DNA from: Anolis sagrei
Lineage: Eukaryota; Chordata; Lepidosauria; Squamata; Anolidae
Length of the DNA: 64,000 nt
Reading direction: 5' to 3'
Assembly: GCF_037176765.1 (NCBI RefSeq)
Contig: NC_090025.1
Coordinates: 17,533,545 to 17,597,544 of the forward strand
Positions 23,501 through 32,112 of this stretch are shown in pieces. Every line of letters begins with the position of its first letter. Within the stretch, counting starts at the first letter, position 1. Under the pieces are notes generated by a model. That model ran no database searches. It saw nothing but the letters and a program-made list of their open reading frames with translations, and was not told the DNA's origin. Position numbers and translations under genes: made by a program.

Positions 23501-26500
23501 GTAGATATGCTAGCAATTTATAACTGAAATACAGCAAAGTACAATCACAACCATTTTCCTTTCCAGTGAAATGGATATGAATGCAATTCTTCACACTTAG
23601 CCTGATTTTTCTGCCTTTGCTGCTAGGATCTGAGAAAACATTACCTAAACCAAATATTTCTTTTAAAAAAAAAAAAAATCCACACATATCAATTCAAATG
23701 CAACTTTTTCTGCATTCATGTCTCGGTCAAAATGATTCCAAAACCCACGCCCCACGAAGGCAGCCTAGACAGAAACGCCCTAAACAACCAACTATTCATT
23801 TCCTTAAAAAATATACATAATATTAAGCTGACAAACAGCAACAGTTAGCTGTGTAATACAAAGATTGATTTTAAATACAGCTGTATATAAAACAATTATA
23901 TACATAACATAACTAATTAAAAACAAGTTGAGGCCAAAACAGTTTCTCATATATGGCAGACTATGTCATTAACCTTCTCAATTTATTAGTATGCTAAAAG
24001 GGGCCCATTCGTTTTCAACTTACCTATAATAATTCAAACATAACAGGACACATAAGGCCAGACTAAGCTGTCCCCCAAGAAAAACCAGAGAATGAAAACT
24101 TGAAATCTCTCCAGCTGCTAGTGGCCGACTTGCAGTTCTCTCAACCTAAAACACAGCAAATTATTTCAGTTATTGACTGTATTACTAACTGACATAATAT
24201 AACTGAGAAAATATAGACTTTCAAGGTATTTAAGTCAATTTGGTTTTCTAATGCATTGTATCCCCCTGTCAATGTACTAGGGGTATTTTTAAGTAAGGTC
24301 CGTTTTGTTGTAGACACTAGTAGTTCGTGCGCATACCGCAACGAGCACGTGTGTCGTGTACTGGCATGCCTCGGGAACAACTGTGCTCCGTTTCCGCTCT
24401 GTAGCTAACTTGTACGGCTCTGTTCTGTGCTTTAATAATGTTTAAGACTATCAACTCACCCGCCGCATGTGAGGTTCGCTCAGTGATACGGTTTTTGTCA
24501 GCAAGGAACCTGCCTGCTGCAGAAATTCATCGACAGATTTGTGAAGTGTACGGTGATACTGTTATGAGTGAAAGCAAAGTGCGTAAGTGGGTACGACAAT
24601 TCAAAGATGGCCATGACAACGTCCATGATGAGGACTGCTCCAGTCGCCCTTCTTTGATTACAGACGATTTGGTTATCGGAGCAGGCGGCAAGTTTTTATG
24701 AAGAGGGTATTTTAAAATTGGTTCAGAGGTATGATAAGTGTTTGAACAAACTTGGCAACTATGTCGAAAAATAGAGTGAAGTATGTACTTTCTGAAAATA
24801 AATTTACGTTTTTGAAATAAACTTTCGTTGTGTACTTATGTTCCAACGGACCTTAATTTAAAAATACCCCTCGTATGTAGTACAGTGGAAACACTAGCTA
24901 TGTGTATTTGTACACTAACCATGGTTTCATTTTGTGAAGATGCATAAAACTTGTGTGGTCACACTTTCCCTTCCAATTGAACTGCAGGGAGGAGTTTCAA
25001 AACTCTGGATTATTCTGATGTCTGAACCTGGGAAAGCTAGCTAACTTCATCTATAGATTAGAAGAAATGTCAATGTCAAACCAAAGTTAAAATCATGGAA
25101 CCAAAGTTTTGAAAGGGACTGCAAGGGCCATCTACTCAATCCCGTTGCCATACAGGAATACACAAAGAAGAATCTAACACTATTTTGCTGTTGGACAGCT
25201 CTGACAGACAGGAAATAGGTCAAATATCTTCTTATAGTATGAATACATTGATTTGTGTACTTCTCTACAGAGCAACCTAAAAGAATCTCACTCCATCTTA
25301 TATGTGCCAACTCTAAGGTTATTTCAATATGACTTCCCATTTCAACATACTCTTCTCCAGACTGTGAAGTTGAATTGCTTTTAGTAAACACAGTAAGGAT
25401 TAAGTGCAGTTTGTTTCAGATGGAATAGCAAACTGTGGTTAATCTAAACCTGGCGTACAGGTTATTTTTTTTAGCATTACCCAGAGCTTGGGGAAGGGTA
25501 TTTCTTTGTTTGGAGTACAATTCCCAAATCCCATCATCAGCAAGGATTACATTGGCCATGGAATTCTAGATGATGTAATAATAATAAAAAAACTTTTCCA
25601 AATTCTAGTGTGTGTTTTTAACTTGTTGTCAGCAAGTTTTTGAAGTTGTTTCTCCAGAGAAGGAAGGGAAGCTGGTTCTTGCAAAGTTGTGACTTGGTAT
25701 TATTTGCAAAATAGGTCAGTAAGTTTTTATATGCAAAGGTATCACTAACAGCCCATTATGATGGTAGCACTCATAGCCTCATTCTGCCCTGGTCCAATCT
25801 GTCCAACTCATGGCCATATTGCCAATTACATTCACAATGCTGATAATGTTATAGCCAACAGGAGAAGAAGAGGACAGTTACCCCAATCCCTTGTGGATTC
25901 AGTTTACAGAAAGCTGAGGACTAAGGAGGAAAGAAAAAGAGAGAGAAACCAGAACATTTTAAAAGTAGCTAGAAGATTACGGAAGGATTTCTGCACCAGT
26001 TGGAGAATATGTTTCAAGGGTAAGTAAAGGAACTGCTTTACAAAAATGTCATTTACTTACTGAGCAACCATAATGAGCCTGCCTGTTCTTTTCAAGTCCT
26101 CTCTACCTTTTTGTCATAGTCCCGATCCCACATGTCGTTAATTGTACAGCCAGCTCCACGCATCAGTACTGCACCAGTGCCAAAGAGGAGTAGCATGTTC
26201 CAGGAGGGTAAACAGCCTGGTTCTGCTGCCAGGGCTATACTCCAAGTGCAAGGTAAGTATAGCAGCCATGTCCCTAAAATATAAATTGCAAAATGGATTA
26301 GGATGGAGGCACATAAAGCAATCCATATGTATAGAAGCCAGTAATTTCTTACTTTGGTTTTCTTTCAACTTGTTTTGCTTTCTGGCACATCACTATGCAA
26401 ACATTTTGTTCGTTAACAGCATAACTGGAATGTAGATGTCTGATTTGGAAAGAAAGACCACATCCAAGACCAAGAAAAACATAACTTTATAATTATTTGA

Positions 26501-29500
26501 TTATAGGATTGATGTAGGTTATTTTGGGCTATATGGCCATGTTCTATATTTGATTATAATTTAAATTGTAACTACTTTTTAAAACGTATAAGACTTTACA
26601 ATATTTTTGTAATGCATAACTGAAATATGTATTCGTTAAATAATTATTCATAATGCTATAGCCATAATTATTCATGTAGATGATTCACTCCCTCTGGAGG
26701 TCAAAGACAAAATGAAATACAGCTAAACTTAAACATTCATATGACTCCCATGAAACTGAAAAACTGTGAGCTCGAGAGAACACTTCTCTAACAATTTTGA
26801 AATATTCCAAGATGACTCTATGGCCAACTTCCACTGGAAGCTGAGCATAAAATCACATTGGAGGAATGAACAAATCCTAGGGAGTACATTTTTAATCAAA
26901 TCCACAAACGTCAAAACCATAAATATTGAGGAACTCTGGTACAGAAACAGACACATCCAAATAATGTGACATAACTACATAGCAAACAGAAAATAGTTCA
27001 CAGCCAATAAAATAAAATAAAATAGTGAAAAAGGAAGCAAAATAAATTATTTCTAAAACATCTTCAAAATAAGCTCCAACGTACAATTTCTTTCATGTTT
27101 TTAAAAATCATTACAAATGAAAGAAACTAACACATATACAAACAATAATAAACTCTAACAGCACATACACACACACACATAAAAGAACCAAATCCTATCA
27201 CATCTGTAGGACTAGGAGAAATTGTGGTACAGTAACTGCTACCTTACTCTGATATGAACATAGCAGCAACTTAAAATATCACTTGGAAGAAAGTCTGTTT
27301 GTGCAGATGCTTTGGTACAGGATGAGAAACCTAGTTGGTTACAGTGTGGTAACAACATTGGTTGAGCTATATTTCTAGAGAATGTGCTGGGGATCAATGT
27401 TTTCACCAAAATTGATCTGGCAGATCTGCTATGGAATAAGCCATACTTTGTCCCCCTCTGCTGTTACACCTGTACTACAGCAAGAGAAAGTAATGCCCAG
27501 TGCACCACATGTAGGAAATGATAGCAAAAGACTATAGCATTGAAGCGGCATATTCTAGTTGTCTATAGTGTAGCTGCTACAAAGACTGGCTCTTCGCTGT
27601 GTTCTAGGTATAGAAAATTGTCCATGGTATCTATAATGTAAATAAATAAAACAAAATTAAAAAAACTTTTGGGTTGTTGTAGGTTTTTTCGGGCTATATT
27701 GCCATTTTCTGGAGGCATTCTCTCCTGACGTTTCGCCTGCATCTATGGCAAGCATCCTCAGAGGTAGTGAGGAACCAACCTGGACACAGCATATTATTTG
27801 AGAACGGAAATGCTGAACCACTCTAACAACCACCATGTCAGACTACACAGAGAAGCCACTGAAATCCACAAGCATGTGGACAATTTCAACAGAAAGGAGG
27901 AAACCATGAAAATGAACAAAATCTGGCTACCGGTATTAAAAAAACTCTAAAATTACAACAGCAAAACAATAGAGAAGAAACAAACAAGGACATCTAATTA
28001 CCTCTCAACAAAAGATTGCCCCAGGCACTGTCAGGCCATCAAATGCTAATCAAGGTGGTCAGTTGAAACATTCTTACCTAGCTTCAACAGACAAGAGTTC
28101 TTTGTCCCACCCTGGTCATTCCACAGATATATAAACCCATTGTCCTAATTCCAACAGACCTCACTACCTCTGAGGATGCTTGCCATAGATGCAGGCGAAA
28201 TGTCAGGAGAGAATGCCTCTAGAACATGGCCATATAGCCCGAAAAAACCTACAACAACCCAGTGATTTTGGCCATGAAAGCCTTCGACAATACAATTTTT
28301 TTTTCTGAGTTTATCTTTCTCCTACAACTTGGGCATTCAAAGCCTGGCTACTTCTTGCCTGGGGAATCCTTGGTTGGGAGGTGTTTATGGGCCCTGATTG
28401 TTACCCTGTTTTCTGAGTGTTGTTCTTTATTTACTCACATTTTAAACGTTTCTTTAAAAAAATACTGATAGTCAGATTTTGTTCACTTTCATGGTTTCCT
28501 CCTTTCTGTTGAAATTGTCCACATGCTTGTGGATTTTAATGGCTTCTCTGTGTAGTCTGACATGGTGGTTGTGAGAGTGGTCCAGCATTTCTATGTTGTC
28601 AAATAATATGCTGTGTCCAGGTTGGTTCATCAAGTGCTCTGCTATGGCTGACTTCTCTAGTTGGATTAATCTGCAGTGCCTTTCATGTTCTTTGATTTGT
28701 GTTTGGGTGCTGCGTTTGGTGGTCCCTATGTAGACTTGTCCACAGCTACATGATTTAAGGTAGACTCCTGCAGAGGTGAGAGGATCCATCTTGTCCAGAC
28801 AGGAAGCAGCCAGGCTTAATGCATCCTTGTGGAAGGCTTCTCTCATGTCCCTGCATGAGGAGCTGGAACTGATAGAGGGAGCTCATCCTCAAAGATGGAT
28901 GGCATCCTTAAAGTGACTGGAATGACCTTGAAGGAACTGGGGGTGGTGACGGCCGACAGGAAGCTCTGGCTTGGGCTGGTCCATGAGGTCACGAAGAGTC
29001 GGAAATGACTGAACGAATGAACAACAACAACAACATGGCCATCAACAAACGATCTTGACAGATTAGAGAGATGGGCCGAAACTAACAAAATGAAGTTCAA
29101 CAGTGACAAATGCAAGATACTCCACTTTGGCAGGAAAAACAAAATGCAAAGATACAGAATGGGGGGCAATGCCTGGCTCGAGAGCAGTACGCGTGAAAAA
29201 GATCTTGGAGTCCTCATGGACAACAAGTTAAACATGAGCCAACAATGTGATGTGGCGGCAGAAAAAGCCAATGGGATTTTGGCCTGCATCAATAGGAGCA
29301 TAGTGTCTAGATCTAGGGAAGTCATGCTACCCCTCTATTCCGCTTTGGTTAGACCACACCCGGAATATTGTGTCCAATTCTGGGCACCACAATTCAAGAG
29401 AGATATTGACAAGCTGGAATGTGTCCAGAGGAGGGCCTTGACTAAAATGATCAAGGGTCTGGAGAACAAGCCCTATGAGGAGCGGCTTAAGGAGCTGGGC

Positions 29501-30387
29501 ATGTTTAGCCTGAAGAAGAGAAGGCTGAGAGGAGATATGATAGCCATGTATAAATATGTGAGAGGAAGCCACAGGGAGGAGGGAGCAACCTTGTTTTCTG
29601 CTTCCCTGGAGACAAGTATGCGGAACAATGGCTTCAAACTACAAGAGAGGAGATTCCATCTGAACACGAGGAAGAACTTCCTGACTGTGAGAGCCGTTCA
29701 GCAGTGGAACTCTCTGCCCCGGAGTGTGGTGGAGGCTCCTTCTTTGGAAGCTTTTAAGCAGAGGCTGGATGGCCATCTGTCAGGAGTGATTTGAATGCAA
29801 TATTCCTGCTTCTTGGCAGGGGGTTGGACTGGTTGGCCCATGAGGTCTCTTCCAACTCGATTCTATGATTCTATAAGTATTCTCTTCGAAGGATGCCTGC
29901 CGTAGATGTAAGCGAAATGTCAGAAGAGAATGCTTCTGGAACATGACCAAAGAGCTCGGAAAATTCACAGCAACCCAGTGATTCCGGCCATGAAAGCCTT
30001 GGACAACACACAATAGCAACACATAATTTTCCCATTCAGTTTCTCCTTCTTCATCCAAAGAGAAGAGGAAAACTAAGGGGGCGGAGACCTCCCTCGCGGA
30101 ACGGAGTCTCATTGGTCCAGCACGATTGATTGACAAGCCGACTCACCAATGGGCTTATCCAGCCTCATGAGGCGGAGATAGGGCTGAATGGGACCGGGAG
30201 CCGCTCGGACCAAAGCTGCTGCTGAAAGCGTCCGGGCGGGTTGCAATCTCGATTTAGAAGGACAGAAAGGGCCGTGGGGTCCATCCGGGTCGGATAAAAT
30301 CCAGAGCGTGGCTGGCGGGAAACGAACCGAGCCTCCTTGGGCACGAAGCGACCTTCTCAGCCGCGAAAAGCAGCGAAGAGCCGCCAT
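13402..30387 (-). CDS. COQ2: COQ2, 4-hydroxybenzoate polyprenyltransferase (seven coding exons, complete)
   Basis: Attaches the polyprenyl tail to 4-hydroxybenzoate, an early committed step of coenzyme Q synthesis, in the inner mitochondrial membrane. Exons in transcript order: 30387-30147, 26273-26107, 24145-24024, 19624-19539, 17398-17265, 16291-16103, 13590-13402. All six introns have GT/AG borders and the exons sum to 1128 nt, 375 residues plus stop, close to vertebrate COQ2. The N-terminus is Arg-rich (mitochondrial targeting), followed by [20 protein letters not shown], the first Asp-rich UbiA motif [11 protein letters not shown] (residues 126-136) and the second, [13 protein letters not shown] (residues 243-255, split by intron 5). 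The chosen start lies in an AAGATGGCGGC context; an in-frame ATG 57 nt upstream (30444) would add 19 residues. No break is seen. HPSE lies upstream in the same orientation, as in mammals. Identity was recognised from remembered vertebrate COQ2 sequence. Confidence 0.96.
13793..14256 (-). mobile_element. Sauria-type tRNA SINE, split by another SINE
   Basis: Tail and body (gtctagtcgtgtccaactct) lie at 13793-13950 and resume at 14217-14256 (aataaagtggtacctattga). The head is missing. It lies in COQ2 intron 6. Confidence 0.8.
13951..14216 (-). mobile_element. tRNA-derived SINE, family 'A', nested in Sauria SINE
   Basis: Full-length reverse copy: tcgtgtcaggagcgacctga at left, cgccaccgggggctcc at right. 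The flanks share ccttccca on both sides (from 13943 and 14216), a short target duplication. This family was therefore active after the Sauria copy landed. Confidence 0.8.
14503..14592. repeat. (TG)n(TA)n compound microsatellite
   Basis: A long run of TG followed by TA, in COQ2 intron 6. Length is likely to vary between individuals. Confidence 0.95.
14625..14960. repeat. minisatellite, about 85-bp unit
   Basis: At least four diverged units, each with gggtttgcaaatattgcagg or a close form, gaaatg, a CA/TA-rich segment and gtctagatagat. Core words recur near 14627, 14710, 14793, 14880 and 14926. It directly follows the TG/TA tract, suggesting growth by slippage. Confidence 0.75.
15025..15116 (+). 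mobile_element. LINE 3' tail fragment
   Basis: agagtccccatgtggagata then gggcggaatacaaatgaag, followed by TTGTTGTTATTATTATTA. Parent family unresolved. Confidence 0.45.
15568..16052 (+). mobile_element. LINE 3' end (same family as 8381-8875)
   Basis: Colinear with 8381-8875, with the zinc-knuckle region shortened around 15840 (part of GEEQTTDHLL is lost). It ends gccttgacacaacaaataaa in COQ2 intron 6, about 50 bp from the exon 6 donor. Confidence 0.7.
16103..16291 (-). CDS. COQ2: COQ2 exon 6: completes second Asp-rich motif
   Basis: 189 nt, in phase 0 at both ends, acceptor AG at 16293-16292, donor GTTAGT from 16102. It begins [20 protein letters not shown], completing the second metal and substrate motif, and continues [20 protein letters not shown] to HLARQ. 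The KSTALRF(R/G)ENTK block is conserved in vertebrates. A LINE 3' end (15568-16052) stops about 50 bp beyond the donor in intron 6. Confidence 0.95.
17265..17398 (-). CDS. COQ2: COQ2 exon 5: start of second Asp-rich motif
   Basis: 134 nt, acceptor AG at 17400-17399, donor GTAATG from 17264. It encodes [20 protein letters not shown], then [20 protein letters not shown] and YAHQ. The YDTIYAHQ end is the first half of the second Asp-rich motif; intron 5 separates it from DRRDD. Confidence 0.95.
18730..18812 (+). mobile_element. L2-type LINE tail plus (CA)n
   Basis: gtaaactgcctcgagtcacc then ggaaggctgagaggggcagt, followed by a CA-rich tract, a decayed 'gcccYgagtc...gaagggcgg' tail. Confidence 0.45.
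18970..19105. mobile_element. palindromic hAT-type MITE (136 bp)
   Basis: Ends taggcatcctcaaactg and cagtttgaggatgcctg are inverted repeats; arms of about 45 bp pair (ccctccagctgtttgggcc). Flanks tcttaaac (18962-18969) and ccttaaac (19106-19113) form an 8-bp duplication with one difference. In COQ2 intron 4. Confidence 0.8.
19539..19624 (-). CDS. COQ2: COQ2 exon 4
   Basis: 86 nt, acceptor AG at 19626-19625, donor GTGAGT from 19538. It encodes [19 protein letters not shown] and then [10 protein letters not shown], matching the human segment that reads [17 protein letters not shown]. The phases on both sides agree with exons 3 and 5. Confidence 0.94.
20410..21321 (+). mobile_element. Penelope-like element, 3' part, split by a SINE
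   Basis: Starts in the endonuclease end (caggcatgtggacaatttca), continues through the 3' UTR and ends ccatgaaagccttcgacaat. An unrelated SINE occupies 20666-21135 and has replaced a few bases of it. In COQ2 intron 3. Confidence 0.75.
20666..21135 (-). mobile_element. long tRNA SINE (ACA-type, about 470 bp)
   Basis: Reverse copy: right end gattgtggcgcagctggctg (tRNA head, read on minus) with box B ggtcatgagttcgaagccag; left end is the LINE-like tail ccgccctgagtcccctgcgg then AAATAAATAAAT. A second copy is at 59095-59530. The family name is tentative. Confidence 0.7.
22072..23042 (-). mobile_element. Helitron, non-autonomous (about 970 bp)
   Basis: Read on the minus strand it begins tcttctatacgtataataaa and ends ggaccccaagctagtt, a CTAG-T terminus preceded by a GC-rich imperfect hairpin (ccaggcattgccagg). 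The interior shares 'tgaactatacatcccagta' and 'gaatgctctttgattg' blocks with the Helitrons at 34811-35995. In COQ2 intron 3. Confidence 0.65.
23318..23465. repeat. polypurine tract
   Basis: Almost uninterrupted G/A on the plus strand (ggaaagg and gaagg units, then an eight-G run). It can form triplex or other non-B DNA in principle. The long Phe/Leu/Pro-rich minus-strand frame here is an artefact of this composition. Confidence 0.9.
24024..24145 (-). CDS. COQ2: COQ2 exon 3
   Basis: 122 nt, acceptor AG at 24147-24146, donor GTAAGT from 24023. It encodes [20 protein letters not shown] followed by [19 protein letters not shown]. The RT(A/S)RPLAAG block is conserved in the family and precedes a transmembrane helix. 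It ends two bases into Ser177, finished in exon 4. A mariner relic starts 130 bp upstream in intron 2. Confidence 0.94.
24277..24873 (+). mobile_element. mariner/Tc1 element, internally deleted
   Basis: Terminal inverted repeats CTAGGGGTATTTTTAAGT and (reversed) CGAGGGGTATTTTTAAAT, flanked by TA on both sides. The frame from 24438 encodes the transposase N-terminus: [40 protein letters not shown] and WVRQFKDG, the DNA-binding helix-turn-helix region. After ITDDLV it jumps to the C-terminal end ([20 protein letters not shown] in another frame). The whole catalytic DD(34)D part, roughly 700 bp, is missing against 1.3-kb relatives. In COQ2 intron 2. Confidence 0.85.
25093..25400 (-). mobile_element. 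old CR1 LINE 3' end
   Basis: Recognisable but diverged: aaaatcatggaaccaaagtt, then gcaagggccatctactcaat and gaatctcactccatctt match reverse CR1 positions. Much more diverged than the other CR1 copies, so an older insertion. Confidence 0.6.
26107..26273 (-). CDS. COQ2: COQ2 exon 2: first Asp-rich motif
   Basis: 167 nt, acceptor AG at 26275-26274 and donor GTAGAG from 26106. It reads [20 protein letters not shown], then a membrane segment with [17 protein letters not shown], and ends [11 protein letters not shown]. The NDxxDxxxD signature binds Mg-diphosphate of the polyprenyl donor in UbiA enzymes; all its Asp residues are present. The exon ends on a codon boundary. Confidence 0.95.
26766..26900. 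mobile_element. palindromic MITE fragment (agagaacacttctct family)
   Basis: gagagaacacttctctaaca at the left, then tggccaacttccactggaag and aaatcacattggagg. It matches the outer MITE at 39664-40121. The right end is lost. In COQ2 intron 1. Confidence 0.55.
27668..28297 (+). mobile_element. Penelope-like element with inverted left arm
   Basis: 27668-27772 is the terminal sequence in reverse (ggttttttcgggctatattg, gcatcctcagaggtagtgag). From 27773 the element runs forward (aaccaacctggacacagcat) to ccatgaaagccttcgacaat. Same hairpin layout as 9772-10743. In COQ2 intron 1. Confidence 0.75.
28462..28800 (-). mobile_element. Penelope-like element, GIY-YIG endonuclease fragment
   Basis: The minus-strand frame reads [20 protein letters not shown], then [16 protein letters not shown]...YIG is the GIY-YIG signature, and the Cys-x-Cys plus HERH residues fit the CCHH zinc-finger insertion known in Penelope-like nucleases. 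Both ends are truncated. Confidence 0.8.
28822..28892 (-). mobile_element. SINE family 'A' fragment
   Basis: catccttgtggaaggcttct then gcatgaggagctggaactga; the middle of the SINE only, between Penelope and BovB pieces. Confidence 0.65.
28893..29035 (+). mobile_element. RTE-BovB LINE, 3' end
   Basis: gatggatggcatccttaaag, ggtggtgacggccgacagga and gaggtcacgaagagtcggaa, ending in CAACAACAACAA. Only the last 140 bp of the element. Confidence 0.8.
29036..29877 (+). mobile_element. CR1 LINE, 3' third of ORF2 and 3' UTR
   Basis: The longest CR1 copy. A frame from 29090 to 29794 (234 aa) encodes [20 protein letters not shown], then [39 protein letters not shown] and [20 protein letters not shown], the C-terminal half of CR1 reverse transcriptase and its tail region. 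It ends in the ATTCTATGATTCTAT octamer repeat. In COQ2 intron 1. Confidence 0.9.
29885..30012 (+). mobile_element. Penelope-like element, terminal fragment
   Basis: gaaggatgcctgccgtagat, then gcttctggaacatgacc and ccatgaaagccttggacaac. It lies about 130 bp from COQ2 exon 1, inside intron 1. Confidence 0.7.
30147..30387 (-). CDS. COQ2: COQ2 exon 1: targeting peptide and start of UbiA domain
   Basis: Encodes residues 1-80 plus one base of Gly81. It begins [19 protein letters not shown], a basic amphipathic leader typical of mitochondrial import, and ends [14 protein letters not shown], where vertebrate COQ2 proteins become conserved. The donor GTGAGT lies at 30146-30141. The stretch between leader and conserved block is rich in Pro and Ser, the usual variable part of the family. 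Confidence 0.93.
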
Positions 30388-30480
30388 CTTGGATCCGGCC
30401 AGCCTTTCCTCGCACGACGATGACGTCACATCCTCCGTCGTCATTGAAAGAAGGCATAGGGGTCTGATCTAACACTCATC
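30388..30480 (-). promoter_or_regulatory. COQ2 proximal promoter / 5' UTR, CpG-rich, with CRE
   Basis: The block 30040-30480 is much richer in CG dinucleotides than its surroundings and spans exon 1. A palindromic cAMP-response element TGACGTCA lies at 30421-30428. The start codon sits inside a YY1-type AAGATGGCGGC motif (minus strand, 30380-30391), common at TATA-less housekeeping promoters. No TATA box is seen. The transcription start cannot be fixed from sequence. Confidence 0.6.
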
Positions 30481-30653
30481 TCAAGTTTGTACCAACACTT
30501 CCGGGAAACATTTGGTGCACCATTCATTTCCAATGGAGAGCTTGATTTCATTGATTGATTGTGTCAGAAGCAAATTGAGAATACAGTTATAATGTATAAA
30601 AAACCACAAAGTTAAAAACTTGGCATTGCAGAAATATTATGATATTTAATATT

Positions 30654-31212
30654 ATAGAATCATAGAATCAAAGAGTTGGAAGAGACCTCATGGGCCATCC
30701 AGTCCAACCCCCTGCCAAGAAGCAGGAATATTGCATTCAAACCACCCCTGACAGATGGCCATCCAGCCTCTGTGTAAAAGCTTCCAAAGAAGGAGCCTCC
30801 ACCACACTCCGGGGCAGAGTTCCACTGCTGAACGGCTCTCACAGTCAGGAAGTTCTTCCTCGTGTTCAGATGGAATCTCCTCTCTTGTAGTTTGAAGCCA
30901 TTGTTCTGCGTCCTAGTCTCCAAGGAAGCAGAAAACAAGCTTGCTCCCTCCTCCCTGTGGCTTCCTCTCACATATTTATACATGGCTATCATATCTCCTC
31001 TCAGCCTTCTCTTCTTCAGGCTAAACATGCCCAGCTCCTTAAGCCGCTCCTCATAGGGCTTGTTCTCCAGACCCTTGATCATTTTAGTCGCCCTCCTCTG
31101 GACACATTCCAGCTTGTCAATATCTCTCTTGAATTGTGGTGCCCAGAATTGGACACAATATTCCAGGTGTGGTCTAACCAAAGCGGAATAGAGGGGTAGC
31201 ATTACTTCCCTA
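30654..31212 (-). mobile_element. CR1 LINE, 3' end
   Basis: Reverse copy ending (left) atagaatcatagaatcaaag. The minus-strand frame 31202-30660 encodes [20 protein letters not shown] and [20 protein letters not shown]. It ends about 180 bp upstream of the CpG-rich COQ2 promoter. Confidence 0.9.
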
Positions 31213-32112
31213 GATTATATATATATGTATTGCCAATATCCGGATGCTGGATAATGGAGAAAGGCAGGGAGTTTCAGAAAAACATCTACTTCTGCTTCAC
31301 TGACTACTCTAAAGCCTTTGACTGTGTGGATCATAATAAATTGTGGCAAGTTCTTGGTGGGATGGGCATACCAAGCCACCTTGTCTCTCTCCTGAGGAAT
31401 CTGTACAAGGACCAAGTAGCAACAGTCAGAACTGACCACGGAACAACAGACTGGTTCAAGATTGGGAAAGGCGTGCGGCAAGGCTGCATACTCTCACCCA
31501 TCCTTTTTAACTTGTATGCAGAACACATCATGCGATGTGCGGGGCTGGATGAATGCAAAGCTGGGGTGAAAATTGCTGGAAGAAACATTAACAACCTCAG
31601 ATATGCAAATGACACCACTCTGATGGCCGAAAGCGAGGAGGAGCTGAGGAGCCTTCTAATCAAGGTGAAAGAAGAAAGCGCAAAAGCCGGGTTGCAGCTA
31701 AACGTCAAAAAAACCAAGATTATGGCAACAAGAATGATTGACAACTGGAAAATAGAGGGAGAAACCGTGGAGGCCGTGACAGACTTTGTATTTCTAGGTG
31801 CAAAGATTACTGCAGATGCAGACTGTAGCCAGGAAATCAGAAGACGCTTACTTCTTGGGAGGAGAGCAATGTCCAGTCTCGATAAAATAGTGAAGAGTAG
31901 AGACATCAGACTGGCAACAAAGATCCATTGCCTAGTCAAAGCCATGGTATTCCCTGTAGTCACCTACGGATGTGAGAGCTGGACCTTAGGGAAGGCTGAG
32001 CGAAGGAAGATCGATGCTTTTGAGCTGTGGTGTTGGAGGAAAGTGCTGAGAGTGCCTTGGACTGCGAGAAGATCCAACCAGTCCATCCTCCAGGAAATAA
32101 AGCCCGACTGCT

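Larger units (their letters stand above)
16304..24023. other. COQ2 introns 3-5: unassigned parts
   Basis: 16304-17262, 17401-18729, 19114-19536, 19627-20409, 21322-22071 and 23466-24020 contain no feature beyond the exons and elements listed. Short ORFs there have no family resemblance. Confidence 0.4.
25401..27667. other. COQ2 introns 1-2: unassigned parts
   Basis: 25401-26105 and 26276-26765 plus 26901-27667 hold unremarkable AT-rich sequence. A 40-bp Penelope terminus scrap (gttattttgggctatatggc) lies near 26517. A short frame at 25758-26027 has no recognisable domain. Confidence 0.4.

Noticed and set aside
25758-26027. 89-residue plus-strand frame as a possible gene
   Set aside because: Lies in COQ2 intron 2, no recognisable domain, ordinary chance length.
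30188-30472. 94-residue plus-strand frame over the CpG island
   Set aside because: Antisense of COQ2 exon 1 and promoter; no conserved protein on that strand.
31331-31963. 210-residue minus-strand frame
   Set aside because: Antisense shadow of the BovB reverse transcriptase frame.
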